64,000 bases of DNA from JAIPGX01 sp041650475 (lineage in GTDB: Bacteria > Babelota > Babeliae > Babelales > UASB340): positions 1 through 64,000 of the forward strand of contig JBAZLD010000006.1 of NCBI GenBank assembly GCA_041650475.1, in the 5' to 3' direction. Of the stretch, positions 53,391 through 62,681 are shown one piece after another. The notes beneath the pieces are model-generated. The model was not told the DNA's origin and did no database searches. It saw only the letters and a program-made list of their open reading frames with translations. Position numbers and translations under genes: made by a program. The first letter of the stretch is position 1. The number at the start of each line of letters is the position of its first letter.

Positions 53391-54730
53391 TATTTTTTTA
53401 TAATTTCATTCAAAAATTTTAGCCATGCAGTTTCTTGAGCAAATGGACAGGTTAAATAAGAAGCATCAATTCTATTTATTGGGAAATAAATAGAAAGGCC
53501 CTGGAAATTTTTGACAGCACTTCCTGTGACATTTCCAACAACTGCCGATTTTAAACTATTTTGATTTTGCAAAAGTGCATTTTTAAAATTATTAATATCT
53601 TCATTATTTAAAGCTGTTATTTCGGGCTTGTTAAGTTCTTCATATAAATTGGCATACACAGATCCTAAATCAACATAATACGAAGCATCGCACATACTTG
53701 GACATTTTTTGCGGGTATTAATTATAATATTTTTGAAAAGCTCTTTATTGTTATCCATTAATTTTTTACCAAGCTCTATTAAACTATTTAAGTTTTTTGC
53801 AAGTGTATCAGTTTGTGATAAATCGATTGCACAGAGTGTATAACTATTTGTTTTTGTATTTTCTTTATAATAACTTTCATAAGTTGTCATAATAGTTTGT
53901 ATAACTTGCAAGCTTTCGATATCTTTATCTTTTTCTTTATCTTTAAAAGAACTAAATAAATCTAAATAATTCCAGCCATCTGCTAATTCACAGTTCTGAG
54001 ATCCAATTAAAAAATTAGCAAAATCTTTTAGTTGGTATGCGGCTTCTATCATGCCCATTTTGCAACAATCTGTTCCTAAAATATCTATATTTTTATTTTT
54101 AAGAACAGTTTCTTTTATTGTCTTTATTGCGCTAACAAATTGTGAATTTGTCATATAAGATTTATTGCCATCGAATAAAATTGCTCTAGTATCATAACCA
54201 TAAAAATCAAGATTTTTAATTGGGCAAATATCTCCGGTGCAGACATAATCAGGTTCATCCGGTTCGATATCCCATGCAAATCCATTGTTGCTATTCTGTT
54301 TAGGTTGAGGATCTAAAACTCCAAAGCCTTCACCCCATAAAATTAAACAATAATGCTTTGCAGGATATTTTTTGACAGAAAATTGCACAAAATTTACAAG
54401 ATTTTGTACACAATCATTTTCAAGCGCAACATTTTCTATTGGTTTTAGCATGCTGCGCCTGATAACATATCTCCAGGCTTTATCTGTATCAATATGTACC
54501 TGTGTAACTATATTTAAATTTTTTGATTCAGATTTTGCTAAAGCCATTTCAGCCAGGTTTTTTTGTGCCCAATAATGCATTTCTGGATTTCCTGCTTCCA
54601 TATAAATTATAAAAGTCCAATCGACAGCTTTTGTTGATTTGGTAATAAAGTCTGTGTTTTTTGAGTAAATTGTGTTTTGTAATAAAATTACTGTCAAACA
54701 AATTTTAAAAAGATTTTTTAAATTATTCAT
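53390..54730 (-). CDS. exported clostripain-like (C11) protein lacking the catalytic His
   Basis: A 446-residue relative of the peptidase at 23633-25018: signal peptide (~1-23), DWTFIIYMEAGN, NIVTQVHID, NIDILGTDCCKMGMIEAAY, LIGSQNCELADGWNY. The Cys aligned with the catalytic one is kept (C223), but the His-Gly motif VVWDHGSG of the relative reads ILWGEGFG here, with Glu (E134) in place of His. It may be inactive, act as a binder or regulator, or use another residue. Start ATG 54730 has a GGAG ribosome-binding site; a TTG 12 bases upstream is less likely. Confidence 0.82.
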   Translation of the reverse strand: MNNLKNLFKICLTVILLQNTIYSKNTDFITKSTKAVDWTFIIYMEAGNPEMHYWAQKNLAEMALAKSESKNLNIVTQVHIDTDKAWRYVIRRSMLKPIENVALENDCVQNLVNFVQFSVKKYPAKHYCLILWGEGFGVLDPQPKQNSNNGFAWDIEPDEPDYVCTGDICPIKNLDFYGYDTRAILFDGNKSYMTNSQFVSAIKTIKETVLKNKNIDILGTDCCKMGMIEAAYQLKDFANFLIGSQNCELADGWNYLDLFSSFKDKEKDKDIESLQVIQTIMTTYESYYKENTKTNSYTLCAIDLSQTDTLAKNLNSLIELGKKLMDNNKELFKNIIINTRKKCPSMCDASYYVDLGSVYANLYEELNKPEITALNNEDINNFKNALLQNQNSLKSAVVGNVTGSAVKNFQGLSIYFPINRIDASYLTCPFAQETAWLKFLNEIIKK

Positions 54731-54897
54731 AATTTTCTCCAATTTTAAATTTTTATTTAAATTTCTTTTTTATGAAACTAAAAATCAAATTATATTGTCA
54801 AGCAAATTACTTTTTATAAATATTGACTTGAACTTATCCAAAAATATTAAAATAAAAAGAAAAATTATTTTTTAAACTTAAGAATTTTGGAGATTAT

Positions 54898-55539
54898 ATG
54901 TCAGAAATAAAAGAAGTAAAAATTTATCCTAGTATATTTAATCTTTTTTATTACATGTTGCCCCTTATATTAACATTGGTATTAATAACAGCTCTCTTTT
55001 TTGTTGGTCCAAAATTATTACTTAAGCCTCAACATTGGTTATACAGTATAGTAGAAGAAAAATTGCAACAAATAGATGCTGGACTGATGACAGAGGGTGA
55101 ATTTTTAGAGGCTATTGAAAAGCCTGAAAAAGTAAATAATGTAACCCTTATTTTAGTATATTCAACAATATTTTTATCAATATTAATAGAAATTTTTTTA
55201 TTAATTTTAGAAATAATTTTTTTTACCAAATCTTTTAAAAGACTTATTAGATATTTAAAATATAAAAAACCTGAAATTGTTATTGATAACAATGGGATAC
55301 AAGACTTTAGCCATGGATTGGTTGAGTGGGATAAAATAGAAGAAGTTTATTTGAATTCAGCATTTAATTTTATTTTTTATTTAGGGCCCTGGTATCCTAA
55401 AAGTTTTTATTATTTAAAATTGATTCCAAAAGATAAAAAAGACAAAAATATTAGAGTGAATTTATTAAATATAAATAAAAAAGTATCGTATGCATTTGAA
55501 TTTATAAAACAACACAAAGATATAAAATTAGGTTTTTAG
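54898..55539 (+). CDS. membrane protein with a possible PH-like domain, unknown function
   Basis: A 213-residue protein with two membrane regions (~18-38 and ~82-110) and a cytoplasmic C-terminal domain (~125-213) of alternating beta strands (KPEIVIDNNGIQDFSHGLVEW, KIEEVYLN) that recalls small PH-like domains of bacterial YcxB/STM3941-type proteins. I would not name it. It stands alone, divergent from the second C11-like gene, and its last 4 bases overlap the end of convergent murE. Confidence 0.65.
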   Translation: MSEIKEVKIYPSIFNLFYYMLPLILTLVLITALFFVGPKLLLKPQHWLYSIVEEKLQQIDAGLMTEGEFLEAIEKPEKVNNVTLILVYSTIFLSILIEIFLLILEIIFFTKSFKRLIRYLKYKKPEIVIDNNGIQDFSHGLVEWDKIEEVYLNSAFNFIFYLGPWYPKSFYYLKLIPKDKKDKNIRVNLLNINKKVSYAFEFIKQHKDIKLGF

Positions 55540-56996
55540 TATTTACTTATTTCTTGATAATCATCAAAATGCAATTTTTTGCCATTTATTAAATAATAGT
55601 TTTCATGACCTTTGCCCAAGAGTGCAATTACTGAGTTTGTAGTAGCAAGTTCTACGGCCTTTTTAATTGCTTTGTCTCTGTCTGGTATGCAACTAGTTTT
55701 TATCAAATCTTTCTTTTCTAAACCCGCCAAAATATCTTTTATAATAGATTCTCTATTTTCTGTTCTTGGGTTATCATCTGTGATAATAATTTTATCTGCA
55801 TATTCTGCTGCTATTTTTCCCATAATTGGTCGTTTGGTTTTATCCCTGTCTCCACCGCAGCCAAAGATTACAATTAAATCTTTAGTTAATGGTTTTAAAG
55901 TCTGCAAAATTGCCTGCATAGAAGATGGGTTGTGCGCATAATCGACGACAGCTTTTGCTTGATTTTTTAGAGTGTGCATTTGTAATCTACCCGGTGTTCC
56001 TGGAAAATCTTTTATTGCATTCAGTATATTGCTAGTTTGCAAATTAATTGCTTTGCATGATAAGAATGCCATTGCCAAATTATAGGCATTAAATTCCCCA
56101 AAAATTTTTGAAGAAAAAATTTCTGATACATCCAAATCAGGTAAATTTTGTGGTTTAATTTTAATGCCAGAAAGACTATTTTCTTGAATATGAAAATTAA
56201 AAATATTTTTATGTGAATTTTCATGTAAAATTTGTTGTGATTTAAGACTGTATGGCAAAATATTATAATTTTTTTTATTTGCTTTATTTAAATCTTGTAC
56301 TGCTCTTTGTCCCCAATTATTATCTAAATTTATAATTATCGAACCATTAGTTTTTAATTTATTAAATAAACTAAATTTTGCCTGAAAATAATTTTCCATA
56401 TTTTCATAAAAATCTAAGTGTTCATGAGCTAAATTTGTAAAGCAAGCTATATCAAATTCTATTTCTTCTACGCGATCTAAACTTAATGCATGAGCACTGA
56501 CTTCCATGATTACGTAATCAACATTTTGTTTTATGCATGCAGCAAAAAACATTTGTAGATAATCACTGTTTGGCGTAGTTAAACAACTTTCTATTTCTTG
56601 ATCCAAAATTTTATTTTTAACTGTGCCTAAAAGTGCAGTTTTAAAACCTGAAGATCTTAAAATATGTTCTATTAAAAAACTTGTAGTAGTTTTGCCCTTG
56701 GTTCCTGTGATTCCAATAAATTTTAGTTTTTTGGCCGGATAATTTAGTGCTTTGGCTGTAAACTTGGCCAGAGCTTTTCTAGTATTAGTTACATAAATAA
56801 ATTCTGTGTTACTAAAAATTTTTTCATAATTTTTATTCTTTTCTGTTTTGCAAAGAATTATTTTGTTTGCGCCAAGTTCAATTGCCTTTGGTATAAATTT
56901 ATTACCGTCTTGATTAAAACCTTTGATTGCAACAAAGGTTGAACAAGGACCGATATTGTCTGTATTACAAGTTACAGGGTATATTTTTGGAATCAT
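55536..56996 (-). CDS. murE: UDP-MurNAc-tripeptide synthetase MurE
   Basis: A 486-residue Mur ligase that adds the third amino acid of the peptidoglycan stem. Motifs: ATP loop GITGTKGKTTTS, TTPNSDYLQMF, MEVSAHALSLDR, FTNLAHEHLDFY, VDYAHNPSSM, and GGDRDKTKRP. The substrate motif reads DDNPR (407-411), the DNPR form associated with meso-diaminopimelate rather than lysine. Length is normal. It is a single gene; the next Mur genes are outside the window. It overlaps the convergent membrane protein by 4 bases. Confidence 0.95.
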   Translation of the reverse strand: MIPKIYPVTCNTDNIGPCSTFVAIKGFNQDGNKFIPKAIELGANKIILCKTEKNKNYEKIFSNTEFIYVTNTRKALAKFTAKALNYPAKKLKFIGITGTKGKTTTSFLIEHILRSSGFKTALLGTVKNKILDQEIESCLTTPNSDYLQMFFAACIKQNVDYVIMEVSAHALSLDRVEEIEFDIACFTNLAHEHLDFYENMENYFQAKFSLFNKLKTNGSIIINLDNNWGQRAVQDLNKANKKNYNILPYSLKSQQILHENSHKNIFNFHIQENSLSGIKIKPQNLPDLDVSEIFSSKIFGEFNAYNLAMAFLSCKAINLQTSNILNAIKDFPGTPGRLQMHTLKNQAKAVVDYAHNPSSMQAILQTLKPLTKDLIVIFGCGGDRDKTKRPIMGKIAAEYADKIIITDDNPRTENRESIIKDILAGLEKKDLIKTSCIPDRDKAIKKAVELATTNSVIALLGKGHENYYLINGKKLHFDDYQEISKY

Positions 56997-57605
56997 AAAA
57001 ATACTTTTTATAAATAAAATGCTAATAATCTTAATATTAATTTTTTAACATATTTTTTAACATAATTAAGTTTTTTCTAAATATTATCAAATTTTAAGAA
57101 ATTATAAATTTTTTGTTTTTGAGTGTGTCGCATTTTTAATTATTATGTTAAGTGGTCAATTATGTTGATTTGAAGCCATAAAAAAAAATTGTTTCAAAAG
57201 TATACATTTTGTTGAAACGTGGACCCACAAATTTTATATAAAAATTTTGAGGGCAGTTACTAACAATGTTGTTAATAACTTTGTTCAAAAATACGATTTT
57301 TGTTTTTATTTAGAATTAGATTTTGATATTTAGCTAAAAAAATAATTTTGCTATCTGAAGTTAAATTAAAAATTTTTATAATTTTTTAAATTTTCAAAAA
57401 AAACTTTTTAAATAAATATTTTTTTTACTTTTTAATTAATTTTTAACTTTCTAATAAAAAATTATTAATTGCATTTATATGTATTTTGATAAAGTCAATA
57501 TAAAATTTAAAAATTGTTTTTTTGAATTTTTTGTTTTACTATTTAAAAAGTGTTTTTAATATAAAAATAAATATATTTATAAATAAATTTTATTTGAGTT
57601 AATTT
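56997..57605. other. 609-base A+T-rich gap with two inverted repeats, no gene seen
   Basis: I see no convincing coding frame. Two palindromes stand out: GTTTCAA (57191-57197) with TTGAAAC (57212-57218), and GTTACTAACAA (57256-57266) with TTGTTAATAAC (57269-57279, one mismatch, 2-base centre). They could be operator sites or RNA hairpins. The last 300 bases are almost pure A+T and may hold the promoter of the gene at 57606. Confidence 0.5.
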
Positions 57606-58262
57606 ATGCAAATAGAAAAAGAAAATTTGAATTTAGATGATGTTGAAAAAGATGGAGAAAGACCTGTTAAAGATTTAACTAAAAAATTAGAATATCAAAA
57701 TCTTGATTCAGAGCTTAGATCTAGAGTTAATTTATTAATAAAAGATTATCAGATCTTAATAAAAGAACTTGAAGATAAGAAAAATGCTTGTCTTTCTTAT
57801 GAAAACAACTGGATAGAATCTTTAAAAAAAGTTTATCATTTAACAGAAAATGAGAATTTACCCAAAGAAGATTTGGATCATAATGAAAAATATTTCAAAC
57901 GGTATTATAGTTTATTAGAAGACACTAAAAAAGCATGTGTTTCAGAGTTTAATTTTTTTAGTGAGCTTGTATCTCCAGAGCATTTTAAAGAAATTACTGT
58001 TTTAAAAGATTCTCCGGATAATTTTTTAGAAATTATTAAAATTAAAGTTAAAAATTCTAGAAATTTTTTAAATAAAACTTTAAAAGATTTAAGAGTGTCT
58101 TTTTCTAGATTGCAGCTTGACTACAATAATAAACTTAGAAATTTAAAAATTATGGAATATTATTTGAAAGCTCAAAAAGAACATGCTGAAAAACATAAAA
58201 CTGAACATGGCCATGATCATGAACATGTTCATGAAGATAATGATAATCATGATCATAAATAA
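57606..58262 (+). CDS. coiled-coil protein with His-rich C-terminal tail
   Basis: A 218-residue, highly charged protein without signal peptide, probably a long helical coiled coil (~25-190). Its last ~26 residues contain nine histidines among Asp and Glu (HGHDHEHVHEDNDNHDHK), as in nickel- or zinc-binding tails of metallochaperones and chaperones. No family is recognised for the helical part. It starts a two-gene set with the WD40 protein 18 bases later. A metal-storage or trigger role is only inference. Confidence 0.65.
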   Translation: MQIEKENLNLDDVEKDGERPVKDLTKKLEYQNLDSELRSRVNLLIKDYQILIKELEDKKNACLSYENNWIESLKKVYHLTENENLPKEDLDHNEKYFKRYYSLLEDTKKACVSEFNFFSELVSPEHFKEITVLKDSPDNFLEIIKIKVKNSRNFLNKTLKDLRVSFSRLQLDYNNKLRNLKIMEYYLKAQKEHAEKHKTEHGHDHEHVHEDNDNHDHK

Positions 58263-58280
58263 AAATATTTTATTTTATAA

Positions 58281-59378
58281 ATGTATATAAAAATCATAAC
58301 TAAAGCGAAATTATTTATATTTATTTGTCTGTTAAATATAAGTTTGAAGGCTGTGCCACCTGAAAGACAAAATACCATAAATGTTATTGGTATACTTAAT
58401 TTGTTTGCTAATATTCAACAGGGTTCTTGTGAAAGCTTAGCTTTTAGTCCAGATGGTAGACTTTTGGCAGCAGGGTATTCGTCTGGAGAAGTAGTTTTGT
58501 ATGATGCTCAAAATAGAAGAGAGATTCATAGATTTTCTGGAGATGGTGATTGTATAAAATCTGTGGCATTTAGTTCAAATGGGCAATTTTTGGCAGCAGG
58601 ATCTGATGGTAATTTTTGTGTTAGAGAACGTGGTTTTTTAAATACAGTTAAATTATGGAATTTAAATACTAAAAAAAGTATTCAATTATTTTCTAGATCG
58701 AGTACTAGGGGGTTTGTACGTTCAGTTGCATTTAGCCCTGATAGTGAATATTTAGCTGCCGCTTATCATGACTGGAAAGATGGTCAAATTTTAATGTGGA
58801 ATGTAAATACTGGAAAATGTGTTCATGTTTTTAACAATCATGAATCTTTAGTTGCAAATGTACAAGGTGGTGAATGTTTATTAAAGGGTTTATCCAGCGT
58901 ATCATTTAGTCCTGATGGTAAATTTTTAGCAGCCCTTTGGTTTAAGAAAGATGTGAATGGTGCGGATGCAAGAGGAATTGTATTATGGGATTTGGAAACA
59001 AAAAGATGTATAAGATATTTTGCAGATTCAGGTGCACGAAGTAATACTATAGCTTTTAGCGTTGACAGTTCTTTTATTGTGGCAGCCGGGGGTGGTGTGA
59101 TAAAATTGTTTGATTTGCATAGAGAATATATTTATATATTTTTTACGCATAATGATTTTGTAGAATCAATAGCATTTAGCCCCGATAATCAATTTTTTGT
59201 AGTTGATTGTTGGAATTGTGTTAAATTGTTCAATATTAAAACAGGTAATGTTGAACAATTTAAAGTAACCGACGATGATAAATATGTTAATGCTGTTGCA
59301 TATAGTCCACTTGGAACTGAAATTGTAGCTGGATTAAGCGATGGTACTATCGTAAGTTTGATTTTACAAACTAGCTGA
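58281..59378 (+). CDS. exported WD40-repeat beta-propeller protein
   Basis: A 365-residue protein with a signal peptide (~1-25, ending LKAVPP) and about seven WD40-type repeats filling the rest, seen as repeating phrases SLAFSPDGRLLAAG, SVAFSSNGQFLAAG, SVAFSPDSEYLAA, SVSFSPDGKFLAA, SIAFSPDNQFFV, each followed by a strand ending in xLWD or xLFN. One seven-bladed propeller is expected, a scaffold for protein binding. WD40 proteins are rare in small bacterial genomes but common in eukaryotes and host-linked bacteria. It lies 18 bases after the His-rich gene. Confidence 0.82.
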   Translation: MYIKIITKAKLFIFICLLNISLKAVPPERQNTINVIGILNLFANIQQGSCESLAFSPDGRLLAAGYSSGEVVLYDAQNRREIHRFSGDGDCIKSVAFSSNGQFLAAGSDGNFCVRERGFLNTVKLWNLNTKKSIQLFSRSSTRGFVRSVAFSPDSEYLAAAYHDWKDGQILMWNVNTGKCVHVFNNHESLVANVQGGECLLKGLSSVSFSPDGKFLAALWFKKDVNGADARGIVLWDLETKRCIRYFADSGARSNTIAFSVDSSFIVAAGGGVIKLFDLHREYIYIFFTHNDFVESIAFSPDNQFFVVDCWNCVKLFNIKTGNVEQFKVTDDDKYVNAVAYSPLGTEIVAGLSDGTIVSLILQTS

Positions 59379-59424
59379 AAAATTTTAAATCTTTGCTTAA
59401 TTTTGCAATTGTTTATCTAGGTTT

Positions 59425-61017
59425 TTATCCCAGTCTTTTTGCATTATTATCAGATAAGTTTAGACCTTCCAATTCTTCTGCAGATAAATTTGCAATTTTT
59501 GCTAAATAATTTTTCCAATCATACTGCATGCCAAAAATTCTCTTCATCCAAATTGGTAAATATTTCTGAAAAAATGTTGAGCGTTTTTTGATTAACTGCT
59601 CGATTTTTTCTTGGCTCAATTTATCTTTTAATTGGTTTAATATAATTTCTAAATCTTGTTTATATTCTTTATTTTTATTGTAGGAGTAATAGGCTAAATA
59701 ACCTATAGTTAATATAACCGTTGTTGTAATAACTGCTAAATTTTTTTTATTATTAGTTCTAATAGAGTCATTTTTGTATAAAATATCCATAAAATAAAAT
59801 TCTTTTTTTACAAGATCATTAAAAATTTTTTCTTCTTCATTTGAAATAATACAATTAATGGTTATATCATCATATTTTTTGGTTTTTTTAAGTTCTTTTA
59901 CTCTTGCTTGTATTTTTTTTTTAATATCGCAATACATTAAATCATAATCGAATTTCATTTTTGAAAAATTTAATCGGTAAAATGGAAATTTGTATTTTTC
60001 TGCTTCTTCTAAAAAAATTAAATTTTCAGCTTCGAAGTTAGCTAATAGATTTTGAATTATAGGATCATTTTTAAGTAAAGATGTTGCATCTTTTTTTTGT
60101 TTTTCATATTGTTCTTTTTTTTGTCTTTCTTCAACTTGTTTCATAAATTTTCTATTATCGTCTTCGATTTTTTTGTGTATTTCTTCTCTTTCTATTCTTA
60201 TTCTTTCTCTTCTTTCAGATAATTTTTCTTCAAAAAAATTATATTCTTGTTTAATATATTTGAATATTTCATTTGCTTCCATTCTTATTTTTTCTTGTTG
60301 TGATATATTATCTTTTATATTGTCTAATGCTATGTTTAATTCTTTTGTTAAATCTGATTTGCATTTATTAAACATCAGAATATATTTTTCTTTTATAGCT
60401 TCAGTTTCTTCCTTGTAATCGCGAGAAAGAGAAGGAATAAATTCTAAATTGAATAAGCATGTTGAATGACTAAATCTAAACCCAGATAAAATATTTTTAG
60501 TTTCTGATCTTTCTTTAAAATTTTGGTATTGTTGTTTAGTTTTAAAAAAAGTATTAAAAAAATCTTGATCATCAAATGGTATTTCCTGGGGTATTTTAAT
60601 ATTTGCAAAGGCGTCAAAATCTTCTTTTTTTAAATTTAATAAATTTTCATAAATTCCAGTTATATCAGGAATTAAATTTCTTCTTATTGCCATCTTAATA
60701 GAATTTTCTGTTTCTCTTAAATCCCCATTATCAATAGCGCGATTTCCTTTTTTTTTCTTTAAAATAGATTCTAATCTATTATGTATATTGAGTATTAAAC
60801 CTTGTTTAGGTCCTGGTGCTATATTATTTCCTATACGTAAAATATCTTTTAAAAATTGAGCTTCTATTCTTGGGTCAGCAATATTTTCATTAATATATTT
60901 TGTTATATCTACAGGCTCTTGCATTGTAAAAATATTTTGAAAACTACAGATAAAAAATAAACAGAATATAATTTTTTTAATAAAAAATAGCTTATTTTGT
61001 TTTATAAAATTATTCAT
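59425..61017 (-). CDS. exported/membrane coiled-coil protein of unknown function
   Basis: A 530-residue protein with a signal-like N-terminus (~13-32, ending NIFTMQ), an alpha-helical, Lys/Glu-rich body with a strong coiled coil (~255-315, EKLSERRERIRIEREEIHKK), one membrane helix (~424-443, LAVITTTVILTIGYLAYYSY), and a basic tail. No family recognised. Alone between convergent and same-strand neighbours, 24 bases downstream of the cyclase gene, so probably the last gene of the zwf-gnd-cyclase cluster transcript. Confidence 0.65.
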   Translation of the reverse strand: MNNFIKQNKLFFIKKIIFCLFFICSFQNIFTMQEPVDITKYINENIADPRIEAQFLKDILRIGNNIAPGPKQGLILNIHNRLESILKKKKGNRAIDNGDLRETENSIKMAIRRNLIPDITGIYENLLNLKKEDFDAFANIKIPQEIPFDDQDFFNTFFKTKQQYQNFKERSETKNILSGFRFSHSTCLFNLEFIPSLSRDYKEETEAIKEKYILMFNKCKSDLTKELNIALDNIKDNISQQEKIRMEANEIFKYIKQEYNFFEEKLSERRERIRIEREEIHKKIEDDNRKFMKQVEERQKKEQYEKQKKDATSLLKNDPIIQNLLANFEAENLIFLEEAEKYKFPFYRLNFSKMKFDYDLMYCDIKKKIQARVKELKKTKKYDDITINCIISNEEEKIFNDLVKKEFYFMDILYKNDSIRTNNKKNLAVITTTVILTIGYLAYYSYNKNKEYKQDLEIILNQLKDKLSQEKIEQLIKKRSTFFQKYLPIWMKRIFGMQYDWKNYLAKIANLSAEELEGLNLSDNNAKRLG

Positions 61018-61041
61018 GTAAAAATTCCAATTTATAAAATT

Positions 61042-61671
61042 TTATTTTATTAAAATTGCTCTTGCAGGTGCAGCTTCTAATCCAACAGTAAATATTGGCA
61101 AACAATAAAAGAAATATTCTTTTTCTGTTGCATTTTTTAATCTCAACCCTTCAATAATCACAATCTCTTTTTCAAATAAGATTTTGTGAGTTTCATGTTC
61201 TGGTTGATTTCTTTCAATCCCAAGATAATCAATGCCAACAGTTTTTATTTCTTTTTGCGCCAAAAACTCTGCACCAGATTTTTCTAAATAAACAAAATCG
61301 GGTACAAAATTTTGAGTTTCTGATATTAGACTATTTTTTGTTTTTAGTAAAATTATATCGTTTTTTACTATATAAAATTGATTTAAGTCTAATTCTGTGA
61401 TTTTTTCTTGAACATAAGTTAAATCTAAAATTTTAGCTTTGCCTATAAATTTTTCTAAATTTATTTGGTCTATTGTTTTACCGTGTTTTAAAAAATGGGC
61501 AGGGGCATCAACATGTGTACCCACATGAGAATTCAAAGTTATAACAGAATCTCGAACATTATCTTTATCGCCTTGATCAAAATTTTTTAAAAATTCGAAT
61601 TTTACAGTATTTTTATTTTTATACTCTGTACAATTTTTTGATATTGGCCAACTTATATCTATTATTTTCAT
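61042..61671 (-). CDS. metal-dependent cyclase/kynurenine formamidase-like hydrolase
   Basis: A 209-residue protein beginning MKIIDISWPIS, the usual start of the family. The metal motif HxGTHxDAPxH is complete in SHVGTHVDAPAHFLKHG, and later family phrases are KTVGIDYLGIE and EIVIIEGLRL. Members hydrolyse N-formylkynurenine or cyclise small acids; with no tryptophan-degradation gene nearby the substrate stays unknown. I chose the ATG at 61671, which leaves a 10-base gap from gnd; upstream in-frame starts would only extend into gnd without family similarity. Confidence 0.85.
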   Translation of the reverse strand: MKIIDISWPISKNCTEYKNKNTVKFEFLKNFDQGDKDNVRDSVITLNSHVGTHVDAPAHFLKHGKTIDQINLEKFIGKAKILDLTYVQEKITELDLNQFYIVKNDIILLKTKNSLISETQNFVPDFVYLEKSGAEFLAQKEIKTVGIDYLGIERNQPEHETHKILFEKEIVIIEGLRLKNATEKEYFFYCLPIFTVGLEAAPARAILIK

Positions 61672-61681
61672 AATTTTTAAA

Positions 61682-62590
61682 TTAATTTTTTTTGACTTCG
61701 TGTCCGCCAAAAGCATGGCGTAGCATAGCAACAACTTTTGTTGCATAATTGCCACCAGATTCTCGAGACCATTCTCGAATTTGCAAAGATTTTTCTAGCA
61801 AATCCATCGGTATATTTTGCTCTCTGCATTCTTGTAATGTCCATTGACCAGTTTTATTTTCTCCAATGTTACCAGAAATATCTTTTAATTCTTGATCTTT
61901 TGCAAAAATATCATGAGCAAGATCTAATATCCACGATCTTATTACACTTCCATTTTGCCAGGTAGAAGTAATTTTTTCTAAGTCTAAATTTTTAAAAGTA
62001 TTATTATTTTTTAATAAGTTAAAGCCTTCTGCGTAACTTTGCAATATTGAATATTCTATGCCGTTATGTACCATTTTGACATAATGGCCTGCACCAGAAG
62101 AGCCCATGTAATTGTAACCATCTTTGTGTGCAATAGCTTTAAAAATTGGTTCTAATTTTGCAAAAATATTTTTGTTACCCCCAATCATTAAAGAGAACCC
62201 AATTTTTTGACCCAAAAGACCACCGGATGTGCCGCAGTCTATATAATCTATATTTTTTGTTTTTAGAAAATTAAATCTGTTTATAGTGTCTTTGTAATAA
62301 CTGTTGCCTCCATCTATTATAATAGAATTTTTATGCAAATTATTTTCTAATAATTCTTGTAGAATTTTGTCTATAACCTGTCCAGCTGGAACCATTAGCC
62401 ATATTGCATCTAGAGTTTCTTGAGCAAGCTCTTTTAAATTGCTAACAAGACTTAAATTTTTAAAAATTTGTAAATTTTCCGGAACTTCTTGTACTGCCTT
62501 GTCATAAACAAATATTTTGTGGTTATCTTTTAATAATCGATATGCTATTGCTTGCCCCATTTTCCCTAAGCCTATTAAACCTATTTGCAT
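61682..62590 (-). CDS. gnd: 6-phosphogluconate dehydrogenase, short (NAD-type) form
   Basis: A 302-residue enzyme of the short form found in some bacteria (usual long form ~470). Motifs: MQIGLIGLGKMGQAIAYRL (dinucleotide fold), DGGNSYYKDT, DCGTSGGLLG, the catalytic HYVKMVHNGIEY, and GENKTGQWTLQE near the C-terminus. It converts 6-phosphogluconate to ribulose 5-phosphate and CO2. Start ATG 62590 has GGGA upstream; another ATG at 62608 adds six untypical residues. It follows zwf and precedes the cyclase, an oxidative pentose phosphate operon. Confidence 0.94.
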   Translation of the reverse strand: MQIGLIGLGKMGQAIAYRLLKDNHKIFVYDKAVQEVPENLQIFKNLSLVSNLKELAQETLDAIWLMVPAGQVIDKILQELLENNLHKNSIIIDGGNSYYKDTINRFNFLKTKNIDYIDCGTSGGLLGQKIGFSLMIGGNKNIFAKLEPIFKAIAHKDGYNYMGSSGAGHYVKMVHNGIEYSILQSYAEGFNLLKNNNTFKNLDLEKITSTWQNGSVIRSWILDLAHDIFAKDQELKDISGNIGENKTGQWTLQECREQNIPMDLLEKSLQIREWSRESGGNYATKVVAMLRHAFGGHEVKKN

Positions 62591-62624
62591 ACTTTTTATC
62601 CCATACATTAAAATTACTCAATCA

Positions 62625-62667
62625 GTTCGCCCTGAGCTTGCCTGCTCGGCGTATCTTTGGGTCGAAC
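62625..62667. repeat. small G+C-rich palindromic repeat (REP-like)
   Basis: GTTCGCCC (62625-62632) pairs with GGGTCGAAC (62659-62667) with one bulged base, enclosing TGAGCTTGCCTGCTC, which can form an inner GAGC/GCTC hairpin. The G+C content contrasts with the surroundings. It fills the zwf-gnd gap and resembles the GTTCG-CCCTGAGC type of repetitive palindromes seen in other genomes. Confidence 0.6.
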
Positions 62668-62681
62668 CATAGAATTTTTTA

